Assembly: GCF_902459465.1 (NCBI RefSeq)
Contig: NC_047065.1
Coordinates: 5,018,309 to 5,082,308 of the forward strand
From: Asterias rubens
Lineage: Eukaryota; Echinodermata; Asteroidea; Forcipulatida; Asteriidae
Direction of reading: 5' to 3'
DNA length: 64,000 nucleotides
Positions 11,376 to 23,062 of this stretch are shown here, one piece after another. Below the pieces are notes generated by a model, which was given only the letters and a program-made list of their open reading frames with translations, was not told where the DNA came from and did not search any database. Each line of letters starts with the position of its first letter. Positions within the stretch are counted from its first letter, which is position 1. Made by a program: the position numbers and the translations under genes.

Positions 11376-14300
11376 ATGACAACAAAAATGGAGTTGGTTG
11401 GAAGCATTCCCAACGTCTCTCTCGTGCTCAATCTGCAGTCGATTCTGATCGGGTTATTCACTTTACTTGTATTATTTTACATGATTCGCCGACCACGTAA
11501 TCTACCACCGGGACCCATTGGATGGCCACTCCTGGGCTACCTGCCGCAGATGGCTATGGCGGGACAAGAGCCACAGGTGGAGTTTTCGAGGTTGACAAAA
11601 ATGTAGGTATTTTATATACCATTGTGTGTGTAGGCATATTCTATTTATTTTGTTCCGAAACTGGAACGAACCCCATAAGCATGGGGACATGGTAACATCC
11701 TTACTATAAAAGTCATATTATGGAATTCTTTTATCAGCTAGAATGTTCTTGGAACAAAAAATAAACCACCATGTCGGTTTGCGGTAACACCATGTGTTGA
11801 TCGTATTCTCTGTGAACTTGTTTTGCTCTACCTATTCTTCTGCGTGATTTCGGAGTTCGAGGGACTACTCAGTCTGAAACCGACACCGTGCATCCTTTAT
11901 AACTAGCCATGGCCGCTGCAGTATACAACAAATAATGGCGAGACGAGATGTAGAAGTTCTTATACCACATTAATAATACCAATACTTATTAAAAAAGGCA
12001 TTGGTACACTCGGCCATAACACACCGTTGCTAGCTGCTCCATTTCAACCTTTTATTTTGTGCAAAAAATGTCACTTATCCATAACATAGTCTGGGAACCT
12101 TGCATGTTTTCAAGGGAACATCAAAACGATCCATTGGCTTGATTTTTTTGTTTTGTGCGCAAGAAGGGTTTGCGGTATTCTCTTTTAGTGAAGTAAATAC
12201 AAGAAATTGGTGGTATAAACGCCTGCGTGCCTCATTGTCATAGCTTCATTGTCTGCAACGGTGCTCATAACCTCCCCGGGGCAGTGCAGCATGTAAAGTT
12301 TGCTTTCTCTTTTGTGAAATGGTGACCGAGCGGAGATACAATCTCCGGAATTGAAGGACATTAACCCACGCGTGATCCTCTTTGGGGCCCCAAACTTAAC
12401 AACTTAGCTCCCAAATACAGCTCCATTGTGTGCATGGCCGTTGAAAATGAAACTTCATCGAAATAAAGGTTCAGATGGTTCTTCTGCCATGGTTCCAAGG
12501 CCAGAAACGGGGGTGACTGCACTATATCCGAACAAAAAACCCATTAGGATTGTCTACGAACCCTCTCACTTGTATATTCCTATGTTCCCACATCCCTATA
12601 GAGTTTAATTGAATCTACAGTATTCGTTGCTCAAACAAAATCGTAGCACTCCCTTAAAATACTCGACATGTTTATTCCGTTCACAGATTTTGTTTCTCGC
12701 TATACCTGTCAATAAAATTTGTTTCCTTATTAATATCTGTCACTTTGCTGTATAAATCATCTTTTGTGTCCTCGAATTTGTGATTTTATTAATAGTGTCC
12801 ATTCGAAATTAATGTTTCCGTCAAACCATTATTATTGTAAGATGTCACTCTGAATCTTGTTCAAATCTGTCTTATCGCACAGTTACGGAAATGTCGTCAG
12901 TGTCAATATTGCAGGCAAGTTGTTCGTGTTTCTGCATGGCTATGACACGATAAAGGAGGCCTTTAGCCAGCACCAGCTCAACGCCAGACCAACACTTCAC
13001 GTCAGAGGAGAGATGTTCCCTGGATCTGGTATGCTATGTAAATTATTTCTTTGACGGCAATACTATTTTTTGCTCAGCAATAGACCTTATGCATTGACGT
13101 CACCCAGCGGCCATCTTAGTGGGAAAATGGTGACGAAATAATCGAAACGCACGGATTTGTACGCGCGACGCACAAGATTGACCAATGAACAACCTCCTTT
13201 TGACCTCTAGGTGAGGGCGCCCATCTAAAATGACGTCATGTGCATAAAGTCTATAATAAATTATAATCTAACATAAGCCTGGACTTTCCATACACTCAAC
13301 TCACCATTTATTGCATAAGGCCGGCCATCATAATGCAATCTCTTTATACACTCGTCACTCTGTCTTCATTTTAGTCGACGAAAATCACGCACACTTTTCT
13401 TTGCAAACAATAATAACATAATAATGGTCCGCAGTGCATGAACGAAAACAATGACGTCACCCCAAAAGTGAGGTATCTCCAATAAAATCATCAAAAATTG
13501 GTGGACGGGACAAGGAAGGTAGACATGGGGCAGGGGTGCTGCATCACAGTTTTATAGACAGTTTATAATGCAAAAGTCGTTTCAAATAATGGATGTCAGC
13601 TTTTTAAATGTTTAAAGATGCTTCTTCTTCAAGGCGGTTTAGAAGGCGTCTTTGTATGAGTGGTTTTGATGGAATGAGTTTTAATAGACCATTCCCTGCC
13701 CCGATTATTGACAGATTAATAACGGCACAGCATGTAAAATTTGATGCGCTTATTTTGTGTTCTACACCAGAAGTAGTAATTTTTTCCCCAGATGGTACAC
13801 TTTAACTTCCCTCTTCCAAACAGGAGTGATATCTTCTTCCGGTAAAACTTGGTCCGAGCTGCGTCGCTTTTGCACCACAGTCCTAAGAGGACTAGGGGTC
13901 GGGAAGAGAAGCTTCGAGGAGAACATCGCCACCGAAGCCCACGTCTTAATCACGGAGATGAGGAAGGAGCAAGGAGCTCCGTTTGACCCTAAATACCTTC
14001 TTGGTAACGCCGTCTTAAACATCATTTGCTCGGTGGTACTCGGGAAGAGATTTCAGTATAACGACCCGGCTTTTCGCGATATACTCAGGTGTACCGGGCG
14101 CGTCATGGAAGGTGTGAGATCGGGAGGAATCGTTGAATTCTCACCCGTAGTCTCCAAACTCACCGTTATACCCTTTGTGAGAAGATACGTGGACACGGTT
14201 AGCGAACTCGTCGAGCAGATGCTATCGCTGATTGACGAGCACAATCGAGACTATGACTCAGCAGCGAATCCACGCGATATCATTGACATGTTTCTGAAGG

Positions 14301-16347
14301 AAATCAACTCGAAACAAAGTCTAGGAGTTGAATCAGGGGCGATCAAGATTGAGAATTTAAGGCCGGTAGTGGGCGACCTCTTCGTGGCTGGAAGTGAGAC
14401 TACGAACACTACTCTACGATGGAGCATGCTGTACATGATGGCGTATCCAGATGTACAACACCGTGTACAGAAAGAGTTGGATGACGTCACCCTCGGGAAT
14501 CGATTGCCGAAGACGACCGACAAGCCGAAGCTGCCGTACACGGAGGCGGTTCTGTGCGAGATTCAGCGGTGTAGCACCATAGTGCCGCTCGCTGTGCCTC
14601 ATTATTCATCGGAGGACACCACACTAAGCGGGTAAGATGATACCACTTTCATCCAATCAATATTATAAAGGAAACACCGGGATGGACGAATTCTTCCGGG
14701 ACCGGAAAGCATTCTCCCTTTGTGCAGCAACATTCTTCTATTGCGGCAAGATTCTTCGATTGTTTTAGCAGTCGAGGCTTTAGTGTTCTCCACAGATCTT
14801 GACCCAGTGCCCATTTCATTCATCTCTATAGGTTATAAGGTTTGGAGAATAACGTCGAAAGTACTTTTTAGGTTACAACAAAACAATTTTTTCTTGTTCA
14901 TTCGTGTATTGGTGCGACTGATGGCAATATACCTAAAGTTATCATGGTGGTGCAGCCATCTTGATTTTGTTTTTCCCATTAACACCAATGTAACCAAACC
15001 GAGGCTGAAAGAACAAAATAGTCTGGTTCCTATAATTGCAACATGATTATTAATACATGTATTAGCCTTAATTATTGTTGTTCGATGGAAGTAATAACAC
15101 GACCAAGATGGAGACAGCGTGATAAATGTCTATAATAGTGCCTGCTCAACATTTCGTCTAGTTTTGGTCCCGTTATGTTCATGACGTACACTCTAACCGT
15201 CCGTTTTTCTGCAGGTTTAACATTCCAAAAGGAACAATTGTCATATCCAACCTATGGCATCAACATCACGACCCTCTGGTATGGGAACAGCCTGATAAGT
15301 TTCTACCGGAGCGATTTCTGGACAAGGACGGCAACTTTTCTTGTCCCCGGGAGTTCACTCCGTTCGGCATTGGTAAAATACAAATTAATGTAAACACAAT
15401 TTAAGTTTTGATTTGAAAGTTTGCGTGGTGGAATTATGACTTTGTAAGGTTTTCGGTTACTTCATGTAGTGATAATTTCTAATTGAGATGGGGTGGGTTC
15501 TGAAAAGAACCGGTTTTTCTGTCAACTCTCAAAACACACTTTGGGCATCAAACACAACAGGTCCGGCAGTGGCTGTGGGCTAACAAACAATAGCTCCACC
15601 CATATACCAGTAAGAACTACATGAATATTGAACATGTTTTGCCTTATGCGCAGTAAGTCTATACGTATTGAATTTAAATCTGCACTTCTTCTAAAGCAGA
15701 AAGTTTTTTTATGAGACCAACATTTTAGCTAATCTCCACCTTTTGGCCCGTTAATGTCGTCTGAAAAAACCACTGCAATATAACCCAAAGTTATAAAACT
15801 TGAGCTCAATTGGTCGTCGAAGTTGCGGGATAAAAATGAAAGAAAAAACACACTGGTCACACGAAGTGGTGTGCTTTAGAGGCTTGATTTCGTGATCTCA
15901 AATTCTATGAGGTCTCGAAATCAAATTCGTGGCTCGAAAACTACGTTATTTCAGAGGGAGCCGTTTCACACAGTGTTTTATACTACCAACCTCTCCCCAT
16001 TACTCATTACCAAGTAAGGTTTTATGCTAATAATTGTTTTCAGTAATAATCAAGTGTCAACTGCCTTTAACATCGGTGCGTCACGAATTCTTACACACGA
16101 ATTAATTACGCAGTCAATCAAGCTGTAACACTATGCATTTCCTTCTCTCTCTCCAGGTCGCCGCATCTGTCTCGGTGAACATCTTGCTAAGATGGAACTC
16201 TTCATCTTCTTCACCTTCCTGTTGCATCAATTCACTCTCAAGAATCCGCCGGGTGCTCCTCCCGTCTCATTCAAGGGAATAGCCGGCGGCACGTGGGCGC
16301 CGTTGGATTTCAAATTGTGCGCAGTTCAACGAAATTTACCGACTTGA
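11376..16347 (+). CDS. Cytochrome P450, CYP2 clan (complete, 5 exons)
   Basis: Exons 11376-11602, 12883-13028, 13824-14631, 15215-15372 and 16157-16347 join in phase to 1530 nt, 509 residues, the usual size for a microsomal P450. It is a heme monooxygenase of the ER membrane, supplied with electrons by P450 reductase. Landmarks in order: N-terminal anchor (SILIGLFTLLVLFYMI), proline hinge LPPGPIGWPLLGYLP, helix-C WSELRRF, helix-I FVAGSETTNTTLRW, K-helix ExxR as EIQR, LPERFL, and the heme-binding loop FGIGRRICLG with the axial Cys. All key residues are present. The pattern is CYP2-like; substrate and subfamily cannot be told. An in-frame ATG at 11388 is an alternative start. AATAAA at 16583-16588 is a plausible poly(A) signal. 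Confidence 0.95.
13080..13254. mobile_element. Small TIR element carrying two CRE-like sites
   Basis: AATAGACCTTATGCATTGAC at the left mirrors TGACGTCATGTGCATAAAGT at the right. Each arm has TGACGTCA (13095-13102 and 13231-13238). A third TGACGTCA lies at 13452-13459. It lies in P450 intron 2. Confidence 0.65.
15790..16070. mobile_element. Family A MITE, 5'-truncated
   Basis: Core and right end of family A (GAGCTCAATTGGTCGTCGAA through GTCAACTGCCTTTAA). The left terminus is lost. It lies in P450 intron 4, just upstream of the last exon. Confidence 0.8.
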
Positions 16348-16758
16348 AAATATTCATGTTCACAGTTTTTACATCACAGCGCACGATATTAAAGACAGGT
16401 TTTAGTTTTGCAAAAACCAGTGATTTCTTCGTATACACAGTACCATGATTTCATTGGATAAACGTGCTTTCCATATCTGTTTTGATTGTATAAATCATAT
16501 CACAGAAAAGGTACCTCAATGCAATTCCTATTATGGGCTTCTGGAAATCAGTGGGCGTGGTTTACAGTGGAATTAACTTTAAAATAAATCAAAATTTGGG
16601 AACTTTGTTTGATTTGAAGATAATTTATTCGATATCGCACAGTCTCTCTTTAGATTCATGGAAGAAAATGTTGTTCATTTAACTCATCAGAGAACAGAAC
16701 AGCTGTATTAACTATTTATAGGCTAGATATTAGAAAACTATTTGTTCAATGACATGTG
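16348..16758. other. P450 3' flank
   Basis: Follows the P450 stop and carries AATAAA at 16583-16588. No other gene was seen. Confidence 0.4.
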
Positions 16759-17076
16759 TTAAAGACAGTGGACACTATTGGTAATTGTCAAAGACCAGTC
16801 TTCCCACTTGGTGTGTATCAACATATATGCATAAAATAACAAACATGTGAATATTTGAGTCGGAGTTGCGAGATAACTATGAAAGAAACCTCACTTGTCA
16901 CACGAAGTTGTGTGCTTTTAGATAGTTGATTTCGAGACCTCAAGTTCTAAACTTGAGGTCTTGAAATCAAATTAGTAGAAAATTACTTCTTTCTCAAAAA
17001 CAATTACTCGTCACCAAGAAAGGTTTTATGCTAATAATTATTTTGAGTAATTACCAATAGTGTCCACTGCCTTTAA
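16759..17076. mobile_element. Family A MITE, internally shortened
   Basis: TTAAAGACAGTGGACACTAT at the left and GTCCACTGCCTTTAA at the right, with part of the right half missing. About 30 bp of host sequence (TATTAATAGGCTAGATATTA) occurs on both sides (16709 and 17077 areas), so a longer local duplication flanks it. Confidence 0.8.
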
Positions 17077-17152
17077 CTATTAATAGGCTAGATATTAGAA
17101 AACTATTTGTTCAATGACGACATGTGTTAAATAACTGTATTTTTGTTTGGAA

Positions 17153-20145
17153 TCACAGTGACACAAGAAAATCTTGTAACTTCGACTTAGCATTAGCTTT
17201 CTCCTGTTTAGCGCCTGCGAGCATCATCTGAAGTTGAAGTTGATTGTGTTTTCCCTTTTTCTGTAAGCTTCGCGCCTTTCTGGCCGACGCCGGAGTTCCG
17301 CTGGGTGTGACGCTGACATTGAACCGCGGTGTGGAGTGTTGAGGTGTGGAGAGTTGAGGTGTGGGGTGTTGTGGTGTCGGGCGTTGTGGTGTTCGACTGA
17401 AACTTTGTGTAGACATTTTGCTGTAGATGTTCAAATAAAGAGACACAATATACACGGCATCACATGTTTATTCTGTATTTCGCAATTAAGTTGTTCATAC
17501 CCGTTATGATATTAATGGAAAAGGTATATACATGTATTCTGCAATTCACACAATGAGCCTTTTTTGTTTTTTACTTCGTCAACATGCATTCGTATATTTT
17601 TTGTAATGCGCGTCTGAACATAATGTTTTGAAACTTGCACACAGTAAATGAAAAAACTATAAATTATAAAGAAAACCTAAAAACTTGAAACGATTTTGAC
17701 CATGTAGCAGATGCAGTGATTTTATGAGACCGTAAGAAACATCGCTATGTACATTGTCACTGTCTGAAAAGGCTCAGTGTGTCAATAACCAATGGGCTTT
17801 GTGACAAACGGGCATGATATTTTGGTCCCTGGAAAAAAAGGTAGGAGTAAATGGTTGACCTACTGACAAGTTATAGCTTTTAGTCACAATTTGTCTGATT
17901 CTTCCAATGGCAACAAAATATCGATAAGGGACTATAGTATGAAGAATAATCATGCCTGGAATAAATGTACTTAAAGGCAGTGGACACTATTGGTAATTAC
18001 TCAAAATAATTATCAGCATAAAACCTTTCTTGATTACGAGTAATGGGGAGAGGTTGATGGTGTAAAACATTGTGAGTAACAGCTCCCTCTGAAGTGAAGT
18101 AGTTTTCGAGAAAGAAGTAATTTTCCACGAATTTGATTTCGAGACCTCAAGTTTAGAACTTGAGGTCTCGAAATCAACCATCTAAACGCACACAACTTCG
18201 TGTGACAAGGGTGTTTTTTCTTTCATTATTATCTCGCAAGTTCGATGACCGATAGAGTTCAAATTTCCACAGGTTAGTTATTTTATGCATATGATGAGAT
18301 ACACCAACTGTGAAGGCTAGTCTTGGACATTTACCAATAGTGTCCACTGCCTTTAATGACCAGCATAAAGATTGGACCAACCTTCCAGAGCGATACCCAG
18401 TCCCATGTGTCACTGTAGCTGCCGCGGTGGCTGTCGTCTTGGACTTTTCCTGCTCCACCTCAAGCCTCGCTCGGTGTCGTGCAAGATTCTTAAAACCTAA
18501 TGGCTGATGTTGTACGGTGCGCCGCTTGCTGCATGGTATCTTTGCGAGTTCCTGGCAATCGTTGCAATGAACCAACTGGAATGGGAAGAGAAGTTTACAG
18601 TGAACTCTTTAAAGACACTGGACACTATTGGTAATTGTCTAAGACCAGTCTTCTCACTTAGTGTATCTCAACATATGCATAAAAAAACAAACCTGTGAAA
18701 ATTTGATCTCAATATGGTCGTCGGAGTTGCGAGATAACTATGAAGGAAAAACACACCATTGTCACACGAAGTTGTGTGCTTTTAGATGCTTGATTTCGAG
18801 ACCTCAAATTCTAAACTTGAGGTCTCAAAATCAAATTCGTGGAAAATTTATTCTTTCTCGAAAACTACGTTACTTCAGAGGGAGCTGTTTCTCACATTGT
18901 TGTATATTATCAACCTCTCCCCATTACTCGTTACCAAGTGAGGTTTTATGCTGATAATTATTTTGAGTAATTACCAATAGTGTCCACTGCCTTTAAGGCA
19001 TTGAAGTCATAAGCCTCCTTAAAGCCATTGGACCCTTTCGGTAAACAGTGTTGTCCAAGGCCCACACTTTGTGTACCACAACTTCTATATCAAATAACAA
19101 ACCTGTGAAAATTAAGGCTCAATCGGTCATCGGAGTCGGGAGAACACAACGGAAAAACCCACCCTTGTTTCCGCGCGTTTCGCCCTGTCATGACATGTGT
19201 TTAAAATAAATCCGTAATTCTCGTTAACGGGAATTTATATTGCTTTGCTGTTTTCTCAAAAGGTAAAGCATTTCATGGAATAATATTTCAAGAGAAGTCT
19301 TTCACCATTGCCTTCTGTAAACCCTGTAAGTTATTTGTAAATCTGTGAACTTTTTTTTTTTTTTTCTGAACCGAAAGGGTCCAATGGCTTTAAAGCTTGA
19401 TTATAGTCCAAGGTTTTTGAAGTGGCAAATTCATTCAATTATGGTAATGCCCAACCACCGATGACACCTTTTTTCCAGATACACTTCATCATCCAAAGGT
19501 TTTTATGCAATAGCACCAAACCTTTGGAACACTCTTCCTTATCAAATACGTCATGCTAATTCACTATATTGTAATTTTTTTGATTGCTTGTTATTTTGTT
19601 GTAAAGCGTTGTGGTACCTTTCTTTTTGTGTGTGTGTAAGAACGCTATATAAATGCCTAGATTGTTATTATTTTCTGAATTTAGGGTTGAGGGCCATTGC
19701 TCATGAAAAAGTCTGATATCAACATCTTAGAAGGAAAAAGAAATGATGAATATTAGACCTTTGGTCACCTATGGAATTATAGAGCTTTTGGATTAGCGTT
19801 CTAGAGAAATAGATCAAAGAGCCTGTCTCGTTTAATTTGAAGAAAAATACAACATTCTTTGTTTACCGGGTATACTTTAAAAAACATTAAATAAGATAAC
19901 AAGTCTGAAATTTCACATCCCTTTGAATGACACATACCAATTTCGTCCTACTGTTTTGCCATCGTTGAAGTTGAATTCTTCTTCGGGTGTTCACACGCCT
20001 AAACCCATCCTTACGAATTTGCCGTTCGAGTTTAGCAACGTTGGTGATGTGGTACTTGGGTGACACTCGGGCGTAGTGGTTACCGGGTCTCAGTAGGTTG
20101 AAACAATGTAGACAGTATAGACTGGAAGCAGGCTGGTCATCTTTT
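17153..20145 (-). CDS. C18orf21: C18orf21/RMP24-like RNase MRP subunit homologue (partial, 3 exons)
   Basis: Exons in transcription order: about 20145-19938, 18575-18382 and 17420-17153 (stop TGA). The last two junctions agree in phase. The human UPF0711 protein C18orf21 is reported to be an RNase MRP-associated protein acting in rRNA processing. Matching landmarks: YCLHCFNLLRPGNHYARVSP, then VHCNDCQELAK after the first intron (two CxxC pairs, a likely zinc site), a Thr/Pro-rich stretch with TPQ repeats (RTPQRPTPQHPTPQ), and the C-terminal block KGKHNQLQLQMMLAG ... KLQDFLVSL, equivalent to the human HFSQLKMLLSQ ... FRNFLSSL. The upstream acceptor near 20145 (TTCTTAAAAG) is weak and the first exon with the ATG was not found. 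It is convergent with the P450. Its introns hold two MITEs and a CR1/L2 fragment. Confidence 0.8.
17971..18356. mobile_element. Family A MITE, full length
   Basis: TTAAAGGCAGTGGACACTAT to GTCCACTGCCTTTAA with TTAA at both ends, inserted in an intron of the C18orf21 homologue 25 bp from an exon. The ORF across it is a repeat artefact. Confidence 0.85.
18609..18996. mobile_element. Family A MITE, full length, opposite orientation
   Basis: TTAAAGACACTGGACACTAT to GTCCACTGCCTTTAA. It lies 33 bp upstream of the exon starting at 18575. Together with the copy at 17971-18356 it brackets that exon. Confidence 0.85.
19019..19393. mobile_element. Family B MITE, full length
   Basis: TTAAAGCCATTGGACCCTTT at the left and AAAGGGTCCAATGGCTTTAA at the right, with TTAA ends and a poly-T run near the right end. 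Only 22 bp separate it from the preceding family A element. Confidence 0.85.
19475..19672 (+). mobile_element. CR1/L2-type retrotransposon fragment: reverse-transcriptase C-terminus and 3' UTR
   Basis: One frame reads SSKGFYAIAPNLWNTLPYQI followed by RHANSL, the conserved C-terminal end of CR1/L2-type reverse transcriptases. The 3' sequence TGTAAAGCGTTGTGGTACC ... AACGCTATATAAATGCC matches the fragment at 7300-7384. 5'-truncated and dead. Confidence 0.75.
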
Positions 20146-20427
20146 AAGAATAAATATTAGTTAACGTTAATTTGTAACTTGTCGTGATCGTAAAATGTAG
20201 CCTTAAAACTAAACGAAAGAAGTTGAGTTACAGGGACGCCGAAAAAATTTGCGTGTACAGGTATGCAATGATAAAAGTTCACAATCTTATTGGCTTTGTT
20301 ACTGTTCAGGCAACTACCCTCAATACATAAAAAGAGGTTCTGCTTCGGTTCGGCTCACAAAACGTGCATTCAGAAACCACAAAATAATCTCATTTCTGCT
20401 TGTGTTGCTTTTCTCCTCCAAAACAAC
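20146..20427. other. Region upstream of the C18orf21-like exon, no exon found
   Basis: The missing 5' exon of the minus-strand gene should lie here or further right. No start codon with a phase-compatible donor was recognised. Confidence 0.3.
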
Positions 20428-20793
20428 TTAAAGGAACACGTTGCCTTGGATCGGTTGAGTTGGTCTTTGACAAGCGTTTGTAACCGTTTGTTATAAAATG
20501 CATAGTATGGTTGGAATGTTTAAAAAGTAGAATACAATGATCCACACGCATTTGCCTCGAAATTGCGTGGTTTTCCTTTTACTTTTCGAACTAACACGGT
20601 CGGCCATTAATGAGAGTCAAAAATTTGACTCCCATAATGGCCGACCGTGTTTTTCGACGAAGTAAAAGGAAAACCACGCAATTTCGAGTGATACTTGTGT
20701 ATATCATTATATTCTACTTTAAAAATATATTTCTAAGCATATGCATTCTATAACAAATAGTTACATAAGCCTTTCAAAGACCAACTCGATCCT
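20428..20793. mobile_element. Family C foldback MITE with long central palindrome
   Basis: TTAAAGGAACACGTTGCCTT at the left. The centre is a near-perfect palindrome, with CACGGTCGGCCATTA and TAATGGCCGACCGTG facing each other. The right terminus is cut at about 20793. Confidence 0.8.
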
Positions 20794-21059
20794 GCTATTA
20801 ACGAGGATCGACTGTGTATCAATGATTTCATTGGTTTCAAAAAAAGGGGAAAGGTGTTCATTTATACTTATTATGAATAGCCTCTTCAACTTACCAATAC
20901 GTGTGCCAATGGACGACAACCCGTGAAATTTAGATCTACAAGATAATGAAAAATGATACGTTGTCATGCCAGGACTTCACATTTGAAAAAAACGGCGTCC
21001 CCCAATACCATATTCTCCAAACATCATAAAATAACGTAAAACCATTCCATATACAATGT

Positions 21060-21678
21060 AACACGTTGCCTTGGATCGGGCGAGTTGGTCTAATGAAAAG
21101 CGTTTGAAAACGTTCGTTTTAAAAACGCAAATGGTTGGAAAGATGTATCAAAAGGAGAATATATGTATAAGAATCAACACCAGAATGCCTCGAAATTGCA
21201 CGGTTTTCCCTTTTAGTCATGAACTAACACGGCACACTATGTTGTGTTGTGGAGTCAAACAAAATGACCGACCGTGTTAGTTCGCAAAATGAAAGGAAAA
21301 CGGTTAAACACGCAATATCGAAGCATGTTTGTGTGGATCGATTTATGGTCCTTTTAAAACATCTTTCTGAACATCGTTTTATAACAAACGGTTCCATAGA
21401 CTAACTCATCAGTACCCAATTTCATGACTCTGCTTACCGTAAGCACAGAATCGGCGCATACGGAAGCAGGGAATTCTGTGCCTATTTCACGGGTTAGCGG
21501 CATATTTTGGCTTCTGCGCGTGCGTACTCCACGTTACTAGGCATTCTACGCTTACAAGGCTAGCGCATAAATTCGGCGCTTGCACGTATAAGCGGGGAAT
21601 CGTGATCGTAAGCGCATAATTCGGCGGTAAGCAGAGCCATGAAATTGGGCCCAGATCCAAGGCAAGTGTCTCTTTTAA
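21060..21678. mobile_element. Family C MITE interrupted by a family D insertion
   Basis: Left arm ACACGTTGCCTTGGATCGGG. The right arm (AGATCCAAGGCAAGTGTCTC then TTTTAA, to 21678) resumes only after the family D element at 21412-21652. The C element is therefore the older host. Confidence 0.75.
21412..21652. mobile_element. Family D MITE, nested; contains the left triplication breakpoint
   Basis: ACCCAATTTCATGACTCTGC at the left mirrors GCAGAGCCATGAAATTGGGC at the right, with inner GCTTACGG / CGTAAGC repeats. The three-copy segment starts at about 21525, inside this element. Other copies lie at 54901-55131 and 61751-61958. Confidence 0.8.
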
Positions 21679-23062
21679 AGGTACCGCAGAGTTCCGCAGT
21701 ATACCTTGGTATACTACCGGAGTCTTTTATTAGACACAACTTTCAAGCAAGAAAATGATGACAATCGACATGTCATGCAATTCCAACCCGCCCCGCATGA
21801 TCGATGGTGTTCTGAAGTGAAGCGAGTAAAAAGTAAATACACGGACATGTAGAAACATCACCTAAACAATCATTCGGACACAGGTTAACGATCTACTTCA
21901 TACGTTGGTAATTTATTATATATTTTCCCACAAAACTTCAGTGCCTATATACATGTACAAACATTGGGGTCTTTGGTAAAACAATTTGATACTTTTAACT
22001 TCAACTTCACATTAGGCTTTGTTATACATGTAGTAGCTTTTATCATACCAAAATGTTGGCATTATGAACAGGCTGCTGTACCGCGGGTTATCCCATAGAA
22101 AATCAGTTTGAAATGGATACGACATCAAGATGCTCTATTGTTGTTTCACATTATTGAAGCTCAATTTCGAGACGATGGGTTCGGCGGGTGGACCCGTAAC
22201 ATTTCCTCCACAATAGAACGAACAGGGCACGCCTAGCAACAATCAATCGATAATCTTCCTGAAACTGTTTCACTAAACCCCATAATGAGACTTTACATTT
22301 TACCCTCTAAATAAAAAAGCTATCAATGGTCAGAATTGAGCCGGTTCTGGTGTCCCAGGAAGACGGTTCAAAAGAGGGCGCTCCCAGAAGAAGTTTGTGT
22401 ACAGTTCGCCACATCGGGAGACAACATTTTCAGGATAAGCAAACAACAGCTGAATAACAGTAACAAGCTTATGTAATTTTGGTAATCTTGTGTTATCAAA
22501 GAAGAAATGTCATGCTAAGCAAATTGTTGTGCTTAGCAGCTCTTTGAAATTTGGCCCTGGTCTATTTTTGGGAAGTACAACTAGGAGTCTATGCTGACGC
22601 AGGACCCAACGAAAACAATCAATATTCTTAAATAAATTACGTATAGAGAAGTTTCCATTTACTATTTACAAACTTATTTACCATTTCAACTATACAGTTA
22701 CTATCTCAAGTTCTCAGTAAAATAAATACTAAATTCTTCAAAGGTGGATACATATACTTTTTTTTATCAAACGGTGTTATTAACAATAATATAAACGATT
22801 GCAAGAAGTTGTACGAATCTATATACATGTAGATATGTGTTGACAGATATTGTGACTTCATTCAAAATTTTCTGCAAAATTACCGATTTAGTGCACTGTT
22901 CAACGAATTCAATTTTAGAATAGTTGTGTGGCATTACTAAATACTTCGCCGGAATCTGTTTTTGTTTTGCATTTATGGCTCTCCATAGTTTTCCAACTGG
23001 CAAAATCTCGGGCTGTGCCGTTACGACATGCAAGTGTTTTCGATGGGCAGACTGAAGGTTCT
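21679..23062. other. Unit 1 left part, no gene assigned
   Basis: Equivalent segments are about 32283-33656 and 42889-44271. A minus-strand open frame continues to 22767 (ending VQLLAIVYIIVNNTV), in a different frame from the spliced orphan model. No known protein family was recognised. Confidence 0.4.

Noticed and set aside
11194-11385. Minus-strand frames overlapping the P450 and its promoter
   Set aside because: Shadows of the coding strand with no splice or domain support.
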